A stretch of DNA of 64,000 bases from Variovorax sp. TBS-050B (GCF_029893635.1 NZ_JARXYR010000002.1:248001-312000), one strand, 5' to 3'; numbered from the stretch's first letter, positions 27,611 to 37,730 are shown. Notes: generated by a model from the letters alone, not told the origin. Program-made: numbers and translations.

Positions 27611-29754
27611 TCAGAACCTCGTGGTCAGCATCAGCTGCAGCTCGCGGCCCGGACCCGGCAGGATCAGGTTGTCGACGCTGCCGTGCGCGGAGACGTAGTG
27701 CTTGCGGTCGGCGATGTTCTTCAGGTTCAGCGACAGCTCGTAGCGCGCGGTCCTGTAGCTCGCGGCGAGGTCGGCCGTGAGGTACGAAGGCAGCGTGACG
27801 AGGTTGGTGAGCGAGGCATAGCGGGCGGCCACGTAGTTCATGCCGCCGCCCGCGCTGAAGCCGTGGCCCAGGTCCTTCATGAGCCACACGAAGGCCGAAT
27901 GCCTGGGCGTGATCGCCGCCACCTTGCCCTGCACCGGGATCGCGGGGCCGACGGGCAATTGCTGCCCCTTCATCGTGGCGAGCGAGCGCACGATGCGTGC
28001 GTCCAGGTAGGCATAGCCCGCACTGACGTCCCAGCGCCCCGGCAACTTGCCCGCGAGCGCGAGCTCCATGCCGTTGGTGCGCTGGGTGCCCACGTTGATC
28101 TGCCGTGCGGGGTTGGCCGGGTCGGTGTTCCTGATGCCCGAGCGCTCCAGGTTGAAGACCGCCGCCGTGAGGTTGAGCGCGCGTCGAGGAAGTCGAGCTT
28201 GGCGCCGATCTCCTTGTTGACCGTGATCTCGGGCTCGCTGCCGGCGTTGCTCGCCGACAGTGCGAAGGTCTCGGCCGAGGGCTGGAACGAGCGGCTGTAC
28301 GAGACGTAGTAGGACTGCGCATCGCCGGGCTGCCACACCAGCCCGGCGCGCGGGCTGAACTTGCGGTCGGTGCGCGATACCGTGTCGCCGTTGCGGTCGA
28401 GCACGGTGCGCTGGCCGAACACGTCGTAGCGCCCGCCGACGAGCGCCTTCCATTGCGGCGCCAACGTGATCTGGTTCTGCGCGTAGAGGGCCGCGGTCTC
28501 GAAGGTCGCGGTGCTCGCATTGCTGGGCCAGTAGTTCGCGAGCGGAATCGGCGCCGGTGCGGACACGGGGTTCAGGATGCTCACGCGCTCGTAGCCGGAG
28601 GGCGTCGACACCGAATGCGCGCCCTTCTGCTGCCGGCCGAACTCGGCGCCGACCAGCCACTCCTGCTTCAGGCCGCCGAGCTCGTTGCGCCATGTCAGGT
28701 CGGTCTGGTTGAACCAGCCGCTTTCGTCGCGTTCGATGAAGCCGCGCGTGCGGCCCACGGTCAAGCGCACCGGGTCGGTGGTGCCGCTGGGCAGGGTGTT
28801 GTGGCGATCGAGCGCGTAGCGGTAGTAGCGCGAGGTGTTGCGCAGGCTCAGCGCATCGCTGAAGCGGTGGTCGAGCGTGGCGGTGAACGACTGCACCTTC
28901 GAGGTGGTGGTGTCGTCGCGCTTCGCGAAGGCCGAGCCGTAGTAGGTGCCGATCGGCACGTCGACCGGGCGGCCATTGAGCGCGGGAATGCCGAAGTCCG
29001 TGAGCCGCTGGTCGCGCGCGTTGGTGTACTGCAGCAGCAGGTCGGTCTGCGGGCTGAACTTGAACGCGAGCGAAGGCGCGACGTTGTAGCGGTCGACGAA
29101 CTGCTGGTCGCGGTAGCTGCCCGACTTCTCGCGCGCGAGGTTGAGGCGGAAGGCCATGTTCTCGCCCACGGGCGTGTTGAGGTCCGCCGTGAGTCGCCTG
29201 AAGTCGTGGCTGCCGAGGCCCAGCGAGGCTTCGCCGGCCTGGCGGCCGAACACCGGCTTCTTGGTCACGCGGTTGACGAGGCCGCCCGACGAGCCGCGGC
29301 CGTACAGCACGGCCGCCGGCCCCTTGAGCACTTCGACGCGCTCCGTGTCCGACAGGTCGCGGAAGTAGAGCGCATCGTCGCGCACGCCGTCCACGAACCA
29401 GTCCGCAATGGCGGTGAAGCCGCGGATCACCACCTGGTCGCGCTGGCCGTCGCCGTGGCTGAACGACACGCCGGGCGCATTGCGCAGCGCATCCTGCATC
29501 GAGGTGGCGCCCTGGTCGCGCAGCAGCTGCGCGGGCAGCACGTTCACCGCCTGCGGCACGTCGCGCAGCGGCGCGCTGCCCTTGGTGGCGGTGCTGCCGA
29601 CCGCGGGCGCGTAGCCGGCCTCCTGCTCGGAGGTGACGGTGATTTCCTTGAGCGTGGCGGCCTCCTGGGCCTGTGCACTGCAGTGCAGCACCGCCAGGAC
29701 GGCAAGACAAAGCGAATGGCGGCGCAGATGCGGCGCGCGCGAACGAACGGACAT
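27611..29754 (-). pseudogene. TonB-dependent siderophore receptor, frameshifted
   Basis: Outer-membrane receptor for an iron-siderophore complex. From ATG 29754 (GGGAG seven bases before) come a signal peptide, a TonB-box region (EITVTSEQEAG), a plug domain (RDVPQAVNVLPAQLLRDQGA, then VEVLKGPAAVLYGRGSSGGL) and beta-barrel strands. At 28177-28184 one base is missing: KLDFLDAR continues in frame 1, but LNLTAAVFNLERSG and the rest of the barrel to the terminal phenylalanine are in another frame. Restoring one base gives 714 residues, a normal length. No clear Fur box was seen. Real mutation or sequencing error are both possible. Confidence 0.9.
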
Positions 29755-30004
29755 GATTTTCTCCCTGAACATTGACGAGGCGCGCGAAGCGACATGCCGT
29801 CCGCATCGGTGGATGCGGAACGCATGTGCCCTGCCTGGAAAGTTCTGGGTTGGGGGCCCTTGCGGTGCGCACACCGGCAACGTGCCGGGGGACTGCAAGG
29901 GGGTCGCATCGCGCGACGCGGCGGATTCTATAGACCGATGGGCCTGTTCAGTGGGTTCGGAGGTGGTCCGTTGACAAGCGTGACCAAAAGGGGCGCGCAG
30001 GCCG

Positions 30005-30211
30005 CTAGCAGCAGCGCCCCTTGCCCGCCCCGTAGCGCGCTTCGAGCCGCTCGCGGAAGAACTGCTCGTAGCTCATCGGCGCCTGCCCGGGATGCGTGGC
30101 CGCCATGTGGCTCAGGTAGGCGTCGTAGTCGGGCAGGCCCACCATGAGCCGCAGCGACTGCTTGAGCGAGCGGGCGAAGTAGCGCCCGGCTTCGGGCAGT
30201 GCGAGCCCCAT
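30005..30211 (-). CDS. YbdD/YjiX family protein (CstA partner)
   Basis: 68 residues. The family pattern MVGLPDYDAYLSHMAATHPG and SYEQFFRERLEARYG is clear, ending in two cysteines. This small protein is almost always encoded next to CstA/BtsT transporters and is thought to support pyruvate uptake. It starts 10 bases after the cstA stop, so the pair is one operon. Confidence 0.92.
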   Translation of the reverse strand: MGLALPEAGRYFARSLKQSLRLMVGLPDYDAYLSHMAATHPGQAPMSYEQFFRERLEARYGAGKGRCC

Positions 30212-30221
30212 GGCGCCGGCC

Positions 30222-32288
30222 TCAGCGCGCCGCCGATGCGGCGACGGGTTCGAACGGCGTCTCGTGCGCGGTCGGCCGGTTGGCCGCGCGCGCCGCGAGG
30301 CAGGCCTTGATGCTGTAGACCAGCACGCTGAGCACCACGAACATGAAGAGCGCGCACAGCGCGGCATCGAGCCGGTCGTTGAAGACGATGCGCGACATCG
30401 CCTCCGGCGTCTTCGCGGGCGCCACGAGCACGCCGTTGGCCAGGCCCTCGGTGTACTTGGCCGCATGCGAGAGGAAGCCGATCTTCGGATCGCTCGAGAA
30501 GATCTTCTGCCAGCCGGCGGTGAGCGTGCAGGCCAGCAGCCACGCGGCCGGCGCGATCGCGACCCAGGCATAGCGCTCGCGCTTCATGCGGAACAGCACC
30601 ACCACGCCGAGCAACAGCGCCACCGCGGCCAGCATCTGATTGGAGATGCCGAACAGCGGCCACAGCGTGTTGATGCCGCCGAGCGGATCGACCACGCCCT
30701 GGTAGAGGAAGTAGCCCCAGGCCGCCACGCACAGCGCGGTCGCGAACAGGTTGGCGGGCAGCGAGTCGGTGCGCTTGAGCGCGGGCACGAAGCTGCCGAG
30801 CAGGTCCTGCAGCATGAAGCGGCCCGCGCGCGTGCCGGCATCCACGGCCGTGAGGATGAAGAGCGCCTCGAACAGGATCGCGAAGTGGTACCAGAAGGCC
30901 ATCATCGCGGGGCCGCCGATCACCTGGTGCAGGATGTGCGCCATGCCCACGGCCAGCGTGGGCGCGCCGCCCGCGCGGCCGAGGATGGTGGTCTCGCCCA
31001 CGTCCTTCGCGGTCTGCATCAGCATCTCGGGCGTGACCACGAAGCCCCAGCCCGAGATGGTCTGCGCCGCCTGCTGCGCGGTGCTGCCCACGAGCGCGGC
31101 CGGGCTGTTCATCGCGAAGTAGATGCCCGGCTCGATGCACGAGGCCGCGACCAGCGCCATCACCGCGACGAAGGATTCCGCCAGCATGCCGCCGTAGCCG
31201 ATGAAGCGCGCATGGCGTTCGTTGTCGAGCATCTTGGGCGTGGTGCCCGAGGAGATCAGCGCATGGAAGCCCGACACCGCGCCGCAGGCGATGGTGATGA
31301 AGAGGAACGGGAACATGCTGCCCGACCAGACCGGCCCGTTGCCGGCGGCGAACTGCGTGAGCGCGGGCATCTGCAGCGTCGGCATGACGAACACGATGCC
31401 GAGTGCGAGCGCGATGATGGTGCCGATCTTCAGGAAGGTCGAGAGGTAGTCGCGCGGCGCGAGCAGCAGCCACACCGGCAGGCTCGCGGCGACGAAGCCG
31501 TAGCCGACGAGCATCCAGGTCAGCGCCTTGCCGTCGAAGGTGAAGAGCGGCGCCCACTCGGGGTTCTGGCTCACGGCCTGGCCGCCGAAGATCGCGAGCA
31601 TCAGCAGCACGAAGCCGATCAGCGAGACCTCGCCGATGCGCCCGGGCCGGATGTAGCGCAGGTACACGCCCATGAAGAGCGCCACCGGCACCGTGGCGGC
31701 GACGGTGAAGGTGCCCCACGGCGATTCGGCCAGCGCCTTGACCACGATCAGCGCCAGCACCGCGAGGATGATGATCATGATCATGAAGGTGCCGAACAGC
31801 GCGATCATGCCGGGCACCGCACCCATCTCCTGCTTGACCAGGTCGCCGAGCGAGCGGCCGTCGCGCCGCGTGGAGATGAACAGCACGATGAAGTCCTGCA
31901 CCGCGCCGGCGAACACCACGCCCGCGAGCACCCACAGGAGCCCCGGCAGGTAGCCCATCTGCGCCGCGAGCACCGGGCCCACGAGCGGACCGGCGCCCGC
32001 GATGGCCGCGAAGTGGTGGCCGAACAGCACGTTCTTGTCGGTGGGCACGTAGTCGAGCCCGTCGTTGTGGCGGTGCGCCGGCGTCTTGCGATTCGCGTCC
32101 AGGCCCAGCACCTTGTCGGCGATGAAGAGGCTGTAGTAGCGGTAGGCGATCAGGTAGGTGCAGATCGCGGCGGTCACCACCCAGAGGGCGTTGACGCTTT
32201 CGCCGCGCGTGAGGGCGACGGTGGCCAGCGCGAACGCGCCGACCACGGCCACCACGAGCCACACCAGGTGGCGGCGGATGCTGTGCAT
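30222..32288 (-). CDS. cstA: carbon starvation protein A (pyruvate/peptide transporter)
   Basis: 688 residues with about 18 membrane segments, full length for CstA. Landmarks: GHHFAAIAGAGPLVGPVLAA near residue 90, VFAGAVQDFIVLFISTRRDG near 125, and GFHALISSGTTPKML near 320. CstA-family proteins import pyruvate and were first described as peptide transporters induced by carbon starvation. GAGGAGA precedes ATG 32288. It is followed by the ybdD-like gene. Confidence 0.96.
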   Translation of the reverse strand: MHSIRRHLVWLVVAVVGAFALATVALTRGESVNALWVVTAAICTYLIAYRYYSLFIADKVLGLDANRKTPAHRHNDGLDYVPTDKNVLFGHHFAAIAGAGPLVGPVLAAQMGYLPGLLWVLAGVVFAGAVQDFIVLFISTRRDGRSLGDLVKQEMGAVPGMIALFGTFMIMIIILAVLALIVVKALAESPWGTFTVAATVPVALFMGVYLRYIRPGRIGEVSLIGFVLLMLAIFGGQAVSQNPEWAPLFTFDGKALTWMLVGYGFVAASLPVWLLLAPRDYLSTFLKIGTIIALALGIVFVMPTLQMPALTQFAAGNGPVWSGSMFPFLFITIACGAVSGFHALISSGTTPKMLDNERHARFIGYGGMLAESFVAVMALVAASCIEPGIYFAMNSPAALVGSTAQQAAQTISGWGFVVTPEMLMQTAKDVGETTILGRAGGAPTLAVGMAHILHQVIGGPAMMAFWYHFAILFEALFILTAVDAGTRAGRFMLQDLLGSFVPALKRTDSLPANLFATALCVAAWGYFLYQGVVDPLGGINTLWPLFGISNQMLAAVALLLGVVVLFRMKRERYAWVAIAPAAWLLACTLTAGWQKIFSSDPKIGFLSHAAKYTEGLANGVLVAPAKTPEAMSRIVFNDRLDAALCALFMFVVLSVLVYSIKACLAARAANRPTAHETPFEPVAASAAR

Positions 32289-32430
32289 GCGGGATGTCTC
32301 CTCGGGAATCGAAGCCCGGGAGTGTTGCGTGAGCGCGGGTCGCGCGCATCCGTCGGACCGCGCGGCCCGGCCGCGTGGCTTTGCGTAATGGAAAACCCTT
32401 AATCCGTGGCGCCGGGCGCGCCCGCCGAGG

Positions 32431-32859
32431 TCAGCGCACGGTCGACATCACGGTCGCGCGGCAGCGTGGCTGGTCGCGCGGCGCGAGCAGGTTGCAGTTG
32501 TCGAGCGCGCGCTGCTGCATGTCGCTGAGCCGCGGCGGCTCGCCGCGCGGGCCGTCGTCCCACTGGCGGTAGGCCGGCGGCGGCGGCGCGGCCCAGCGCT
32601 CGCGCCGTTCGTATTCGCGCCGCTGCTGCTCGCGCTCGTAGGCGCGCTGCTCTCTTTCGTAGGCACGCTGCTCGCGGCGGTCCTGGCGGCGCTCCTCGCG
32701 CTCGCGCTGCACGCGCCACATGCAGGTGTTGAAGTCCACGCCGGAGCGGCCGCTCGCGCAGTAGTGGCGGTCGCGCTCGTAGGCGTCGTAGTCGCGTTGC
32801 GCGAAGGCCGGAAGGCTGCTCGCGAGGCCCAGGATGGCAAGTACAAAAAATTTCTTCAT
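32431..32859 (-). CDS. exported Arg/Glu-rich hypothetical protein
   Basis: 142 residues. A signal peptide (1-20, ending PAFAQ) precedes a short domain with two cysteines (HYCASGRSGVDFNTCMW). Next is a charged stretch with a repeated EREQRAYEREQ unit that is probably a helical coiled coil, a proline-rich spacer, and a C-terminal segment with two more cysteines. I do not recognise the family. Confidence 0.75.
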   Translation of the reverse strand: MKKFFVLAILGLASSLPAFAQRDYDAYERDRHYCASGRSGVDFNTCMWRVQREREERRQDRREQRAYEREQRAYEREQQRREYERRERWAAPPPPAYRQWDDGPRGEPPRLSDMQQRALDNCNLLAPRDQPRCRATVMSTVR

Positions 32860-32918
32860 GGCAGGTCTCCGCGGAGGTTCGGTCGCACCCGCGCAGCATG
32901 CCACACGCGCACGCGGCT

Positions 32919-33401
32919 TCAGAGTCTGCGCACCTGCACCGGCTGGCGCGACCAGTAGACGCCGTCGAGACGATCGAGCCGCACCTCGCCGCCCGTGGAG
33001 GGCGCATGCACGAACTGCCCGTCGCCCACATAGATGCCAGCATGCGACGGCGTGGCTGCACCGAACAGCACCAGATCGCCCGAGCGGATGTCGGACGCCG
33101 CCACCGGCCGGCCGAAGCCCGCGAGCCGCGCCACGGTGCGCGGCATCGCCTGGCCCGCGCTGTGGCGGTAGACGTAGCCGATCAGGCCGCTGCAGTCGAA
33201 GCCGCCCTCGGGCGTGTTGCCGCCGTAGCGGTACGGTGTGCCGACGAGGCCGAGCGCATGGATCGCGACGCCGTTCGACTGCTCGGCCGAAAGCGGCGAA
33301 GGCGGGTGCGAGGCCGGGGACGGCGGCAGCCGCGGACTGGCGCAGCCGAGCGCGAGAAGACAGGCCGCGAGGGCCAGGAGACGGGGTATCCAGAAGAGCA
33401 T
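32919..33401 (-). CDS. NlpC/P60 family lipoprotein, peptidoglycan endopeptidase
   Basis: 160 residues. The lipobox LALGC (about 16-20) marks an outer-membrane lipoprotein. The catalytic domain carries the cysteine in GGFDCSGLIGYVY near residue 70, then SHAGIYVGDGQFVHAPS with the two histidines of the Cys-His-His triad. It resembles Spr/NlpC cell-wall hydrolases that cut between D-Glu and diaminopimelate. It is short, with only the one domain. Confidence 0.93.
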   Translation of the reverse strand: MLFWIPRLLALAACLLALGCASPRLPPSPASHPPSPLSAEQSNGVAIHALGLVGTPYRYGGNTPEGGFDCSGLIGYVYRHSAGQAMPRTVARLAGFGRPVAASDIRSGDLVLFGAATPSHAGIYVGDGQFVHAPSTGGEVRLDRLDGVYWSRQPVQVRRL

Positions 33402-33503
33402 GGTGGTGCGAGGCTTGTGGACGTGGGCCCGACTGTAATGGAGGCGAGGTCTATCCAATCCGGCCGATGGCGTCGCCGGCGCGTGGCCGGCAGACTCGCG
33501 GGC

Positions 33504-34109
33504 ATGGAAATCATCATCGCGCCGCCGCCGTTTCCCAAGCCGACCCAGCCCTTCGACACGCCCGAGGAAGCCGCACGCGCCGCGCTGCAGGCGCTGCTGC
33601 GGCAGTCGATCGCCAACCGCAACGAGTTCGGCGGCATGATCTGCAGGCGCGGCACCAAGTTCTATGTGTCGCACTTCACCATCGGCGAGCGCAACAAGGT
33701 CTACCCCGGCCACCGGGACGAGAACAAGGGCTGCATGCCGGTCGGCGCCAAGGCGGTGGCAGTGGCGTATTTCCACACCCATCCCAACGTCGCGGGCGCG
33801 GAGATGACGATGTTGCCCGACGAGTTCTCGAGCGACGACGTCGACGTGGCGAAGTCGGCCGGGATCGATGCCTACGTCGGCAGTGTTTCGGGGCTGTTCC
33901 TCAAGTACGACCGCGCGAGCGGCAAGACCTACATCGCGGGCGAATGCCTGCGCAACGCCGACAGCGGGCCGGTGCCGGACTGGAAGACGGTGAAGCAGGA
34001 TCTCGAACTGAAGTACGAGTTCCTCTCGCCCTCGGCACCGCCGCCGCCGCCCAAGGTGAAACCCAAAGCCCCGGCGCAGCGCCCGCTCAAGATGCCGCCG
34101 CTTCGCTGA
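33504..34109 (+). CDS. DUF4329 domain protein
   Basis: 201 residues. The domain (about 20-135) has RNEFGGMICRRG, an FHTHP motif like that of JAB metalloproteases, and EFSSDDVDVA. DUF4329 domains also occur at the ends of polymorphic toxins, where their role is unclear. The proline- and lysine-rich tail looks disordered. There is no signal peptide. Its 3' end overlaps the opposing methyltransferase gene by 23 bases. Confidence 0.75.
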   Translation: MEIIIAPPPFPKPTQPFDTPEEAARAALQALLRQSIANRNEFGGMICRRGTKFYVSHFTIGERNKVYPGHRDENKGCMPVGAKAVAVAYFHTHPNVAGAEMTMLPDEFSSDDVDVAKSAGIDAYVGSVSGLFLKYDRASGKTYIAGECLRNADSGPVPDWKTVKQDLELKYEFLSPSAPPPPPKVKPKAPAQRPLKMPPLR

Positions 34110-34713
34110 AGCCGAACACCAGCAGCAGGTTGTTCGCGGGCATGGCATGCCGCTCGCGCAGCGCCAGCCCTGCGCGGCGCGCCTCGGCGGCCACGTCCTC
34201 GAGGCGGCGCAGGCCCCAGGCGGGATCGCGTGCGCGCAGGTCGGCATCGAATGCGAGGTTGCCCGGCGCCGTGGGCACCGCATCCTCGAGATACGGCCCG
34301 TAGGTCACGAGCAGACCGCCCGCGCGCAGATGCCGCGCCGCGCCATGCATCAACCCTGCGCAGGCCGCCCACGGCGCGATGTGCAGCATGTTGGCGCAGT
34401 AGATCGCATCGAAGGCGTGCGCCGGCAGCGGCCATTCGGGCGCGGTCGCGTCGAGCTGAAGCGGTGCGCGCAGGTTCGGCAGCCCGGCGGCCTCGACGCG
34501 GCGCGCGAGCACGGGCAGCAGGCGCGCATCGGCTTCGGTCGGCTGCCAGTTCCATCGCGTCAGCGCGGCCGCGAACCACGCGGCATGCTGGCCCGTGCCC
34601 GCGGCGAGTTCGAGCGCGTCGCCGTGCGCCGGCAGCACGCGCGCGAGCACTTCGAGGATCGGCTGTTTGTTGCGCTCGGCGGCCGGGCTGGAGGGCAGCG
34701 GCGGATGCGTCAT
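34087..34713 (-). CDS. DUF938 family SAM-dependent methyltransferase
   Basis: 208 residues. The N-terminal RNKQPILEVLARVLP and LELAAGTGQHAAWFA (SAM motif I, about residues 35-50) and DAIYCANMLHIAPWAA near 103 are typical of the DUF938 group. The substrate is unknown. It follows the response-regulator gene by only four bases, so it may be the third gene of the kinase-regulator operon. Confidence 0.88.
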   Translation of the reverse strand: MTHPPLPSSPAAERNKQPILEVLARVLPAHGDALELAAGTGQHAAWFAAALTRWNWQPTEADARLLPVLARRVEAAGLPNLRAPLQLDATAPEWPLPAHAFDAIYCANMLHIAPWAACAGLMHGAARHLRAGGLLVTYGPYLEDAVPTAPGNLAFDADLRARDPAWGLRRLEDVAAEARRAGLALRERHAMPANNLLLVFGFSEAAAS

Positions 34714-34717
34714 CGCT

Positions 34718-35374
34718 TCACTCGCCCGCGCCGAACTCGCGCGCATGCTCCACCGCGTACTTGATGAGCTCGGCCTGCCCCTCGATGCCGAGGCGGCGCT
34801 TGATGCTCTGGCGGTGCGCCTCGACCGTGCGCACGCTCAGCCCGAGTTCGCGCGCGATCTGCTTGCTCGATTCGCCGCGGCCGAGCGCGGCGAGGATCTC
34901 GCTCTCGCGCGGCGTGAGCAGCGGCCGCGGGGCCTGGTTGCGGAACAGCTTCTTCGACACCGCGGGGCTCAGGAAGGTGCCGCCCGCGGACACCGCCTCG
35001 ATGGCCGCAACGATCTCGGCCGCGGGCGCATCCTTCAGCACGTAGCCGCGCGCGCCCGCCTGCAGCGCCTTCTGCACGTATTCGGGGTTGTCGTACATGC
35101 TCAGCATCACCACGTGCGGCGCAGGCTCGCAGCGCGCGAGCAGCAGCGCGGCCAGTTCGATGCCGTTCATGCCCTTCATGCCCACGTCCATCAGCACCAG
35201 GTCGGGCGCCAGCGTTCCGACCAGCGCCAGCGCCTCGTCGGCGCCGCCCGCCTCGCCGACGACCTCCAGCCCCGGCACGGCGCCGAGCCGCGCGCGCAGG
35301 CCGTCGCGCACCAGCGGATGGTCGTCGACCAGGAAGAGGCGGATCGAAGCGGCGGAGGGTGTGGCGTTCGTCAT
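34718..35374 (-). CDS. NarL/LuxR-type response regulator
   Basis: 218 residues. Receiver domain with acidic residues in LVDDHPLV, the phospho-acceptor aspartate in LVLMDVGMKGMNG (about residue 61) and a lysine in GYVLKDAP. The C-terminal LuxR helix-turn-helix (LTPRESEILAALGRGESSKQ, then LGLSVRTVEAHRQSIKRR) follows. It starts six bases after the stop of the kinase gene; the two form a two-component system. Confidence 0.95.
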   Translation of the reverse strand: MTNATPSAASIRLFLVDDHPLVRDGLRARLGAVPGLEVVGEAGGADEALALVGTLAPDLVLMDVGMKGMNGIELAALLLARCEPAPHVVMLSMYDNPEYVQKALQAGARGYVLKDAPAAEIVAAIEAVSAGGTFLSPAVSKKLFRNQAPRPLLTPRESEILAALGRGESSKQIARELGLSVRTVEAHRQSIKRRLGIEGQAELIKYAVEHAREFGAGE

Positions 35375-35380
35375 GGTCGG

Positions 35381-36742
35381 CTATGCGGCCCGCGCGCTCT
35401 GCGCCGGCACCTCGGCCACGATGGTGGTGCGGCCGCGCTGCGAGTGCACGCGCAGCATGCCGCCGATCGCCTCCACGCGCTCGCGCATGTTGCGCAGGCC
35501 GATGCCGTGGCGCGGATCGAGCTGCACCGCATCGACGTCGAAGCCCGCGCCGTCGTCGCCGATCTCGAGCCGCACGCCCTCCTCGGAGAAGCCGAGCGCG
35601 ACGTGCACCTGCTGCGCCTGCGCATGCTTGCGCACGTTCGTGAGCGCCTCCTGCGTGACGCGGAACAGCGCCGTCTTGGCCTCGGGCGTGAGCTCGAAGG
35701 CCTCGCCCTCGACCATGATCGAGGCGCCGACCGGGCCCTCCTCGGCGAACTCGTCGACCTGCCGCGCGAGCGCGGCCGGCAGGCCCAGGGTGTCGAGCAG
35801 CGCGGGCCGCAGCCGGTGCGAGATGCGGCGCACCTCGAGCAGCGAGTCGTTGAGCCGCTGCAGCGCCTTGCCGAGCGCGGGCGGCGTGGGCTGCCGGCCG
35901 CGGTCGAGCGCGTCGACCGCCGACTCGATCAGCAGCTTGGCCGAGACCAGCGTCTGGCTCGTGCCGTCATGAAGCTCGCGCGCGAGGTGGCCGCGCTCCT
36001 CTTCCTGCGACTGCACCACGCGGCGCGCGAGCAGTCGCAGCTTGGCCTCGGCCACGCGGTGCTCGCTGAGGTTGAGCAGCAGCCCGGTGGCGCTCACCAC
36101 GCCGAGGCACAGCGCCGCGATGCCCGCGATCCACAGCAGCGTGGTCGTGACGTTGGCGCTCATCTGCCGGTCGAGCGCGCGCATGGTGGCTTCGATGTCG
36201 TCGAGGTAGAGGCCAGTGCCGACCATCCAGTTCCAGCGCGGCAGCGAAGTCACGTAGCCGAGCTTGGCCGTCATCTGATCGCTCGAGGGCTTGCGCCATT
36301 CGTACTCGACGTAGCCGCCGCCCGCGCGCGCGCCGGCGATCAGGTCCTGGATCGTGAAGCGGCCGTGCGAATCGCGCATTTCCCAGAGCTTCTGCCCCAC
36401 CAGCTCGGGCTGGCGCGAATGCATCAGCGAGCGGCCCTCCATGTCGTAGACGAAGAAGTAGCCGTCGTCGCCGTAGTCGAGCGCCGCCAGCCGGCGCAGC
36501 GCCTCGCTGCGGGTCTCCTCGTCGTCCTGCCCCGCGTCGTAGAGCGGGCGCACGGTGCTCACGGCCAGGTCGACGTAGCTGCGCAGTTCGCTGCGGCGCT
36601 GGTCCATGTAGCTCTTCTCGATCAGCGCCCGCTCGCGCCGTGCGAGGTCGTGCTCCTGGTGCCGCACGGCCAGCGCCACCAGCACCAGCGCCACCACGAG
36701 CGGTGCGACGGCCAGCGCGACGATCTTGGTGCGGAGGTTCAT
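35381..36742 (-). CDS. Cache-domain sensor histidine kinase
   Basis: 453 residues. A membrane segment (about 7-26) precedes a periplasmic single-Cache domain (about 35-190, with DGYFFVYDMEGRSLMHS and PRWNWMVGTGLYLDDIE), a second membrane segment (about 200-225), a HisKA_3 dimerisation box (ERGHLARELHDGTSQTL, phospho-His near 258) and an HATPase domain with GDDGAGFD. Cache domains of this type bind small carboxylates, so an organic acid signal is plausible. Partner of the regulator at 34718. Confidence 0.94.
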   Translation of the reverse strand: MNLRTKIVALAVAPLVVALVLVALAVRHQEHDLARRERALIEKSYMDQRRSELRSYVDLAVSTVRPLYDAGQDDEETRSEALRRLAALDYGDDGYFFVYDMEGRSLMHSRQPELVGQKLWEMRDSHGRFTIQDLIAGARAGGGYVEYEWRKPSSDQMTAKLGYVTSLPRWNWMVGTGLYLDDIEATMRALDRQMSANVTTTLLWIAGIAALCLGVVSATGLLLNLSEHRVAEAKLRLLARRVVQSQEEERGHLARELHDGTSQTLVSAKLLIESAVDALDRGRQPTPPALGKALQRLNDSLLEVRRISHRLRPALLDTLGLPAALARQVDEFAEEGPVGASIMVEGEAFELTPEAKTALFRVTQEALTNVRKHAQAQQVHVALGFSEEGVRLEIGDDGAGFDVDAVQLDPRHGIGLRNMRERVEAIGGMLRVHSQRGRTTIVAEVPAQSARAA

Positions 36743-36791
36743 GGAGGCGGAAGACTACCACCGGCCCGTGGGCGGCCCGCCCACGCCTTCC

Positions 36792-37730
36792 TCAGTGCAG
36801 GCTCGTCGGATGCCCCGACGCCACCCACGCGTCGAGCCCGCCCGTGAGCGGCAGCGCGCGCCGCGCCCCGCGCGCGAGCAGCACGCGCGCGGCCAGCGCG
36901 GCCGAGACCTCGTTGGGGCAGTTGCAGTAGAGCACCACGTCGCGCATGCCGTCGAGCGGCAGGTCGAGCCGGCGCTGCTGCAGCGCCTTGAGGGTGTAAG
37001 GCAGGGCACCCGGGATGCGGCGCGGATCGACCTTCACGCCGGCCTCGCCGCGCACGTCGATGAGGATCGGCGGCGAATCGCTGGCCAGCAGCCGGTGCAG
37101 CTCGTCGACGGTGATGCGCGGCATGCCCGTGAGCCGCATGAAGGCGCGGCGGCGCCAGTAGCGCACCGCCAGCGCCACCAGCAGCACCACCACGAGCGCC
37201 GCGGTCGCGATGCCGCCCGCCTGGGCCAGCATGGCGAGCACTTCCTGGATCTGGTCGCGGAAGACCCAGCCCAGGCCGAGGAACACGCCGGTCCAGATCA
37301 GCGCCGCGCCGGTGTCGTAGCCGATGAAGCGCGGCACCGACATGCCCAGCGCGCCAGCCATCGGCGGCGCGACCACCGAGACGCCCGGCACGAACTTCGC
37401 GGCCACCAGCGAGAGGCCGCCCCAGCGCGTGATGAGCGATTCGCCGCGCCGCACGCAGGAGTCGGGCGAGAGCGAAATGCGGCACAGGAGCCGCATGAAG
37501 CGGTAGCCGAAGCGGCGCCCGGCATAGAACCATGCGCCGTCGCCGAGCAGGTTGGCGAGCACCGCCGCCAGCACCACGCCCGCCACCGACACGTTGCCGG
37601 CCGCGAGCAGCGCGCCCGAGACCACCAGCACCGCGGCCGCGGGCACCGGCAGGCCGAGGCGCGCGGCGAAGCTGGCCGCGAACACGATCGCGATCGCGTT
37701 CTGCACCAGCAGCGACATCAGTTGTGCCAT
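36792..37730 (-). CDS. DedA family membrane protein fused to a rhodanese domain
   Basis: 312 residues. The N-terminal 195 form a DedA/SNARE-associated domain (LANLLGDGAWFYAGRRFG, then KFVPGVSVVAPPMAGALGM) now viewed as lipid flippases. After a membrane segment, residues about 200-305 are a rhodanese domain whose active-site cysteine is in VVLYCNCPNEVSA. The fusion is seen in other proteobacteria. The link between lipid transport and sulfur or redox chemistry is not understood. Confidence 0.9.
   Translation of the reverse strand: MAQLMSLLVQNAIAIVFAASFAARLGLPVPAAAVLVVSGALLAAGNVSVAGVVLAAVLANLLGDGAWFYAGRRFGYRFMRLLCRISLSPDSCVRRGESLITRWGGLSLVAAKFVPGVSVVAPPMAGALGMSVPRFIGYDTGAALIWTGVFLGLGWVFRDQIQEVLAMLAQAGGIATAALVVVLLVALAVRYWRRRAFMRLTGMPRITVDELHRLLASDSPPILIDVRGEAGVKVDPRRIPGALPYTLKALQQRRLDLPLDGMRDVVLYCNCPNEVSAALAARVLLARGARRALPLTGGLDAWVASGHPTSLH

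Noticed and set aside
29755..30004. Fur box upstream of the TonB receptor
   Set aside because: No sequence close to GATAATGATAATCATTATC was seen in the 250-base gap.
32590..32710. CRISPR-like or tandem DNA repeat in the Arg/Glu-rich protein gene
   Set aside because: The periodicity comes from a short repeated EREQRAYEREQ protein unit. There are no spacers or regular repeat lengths.
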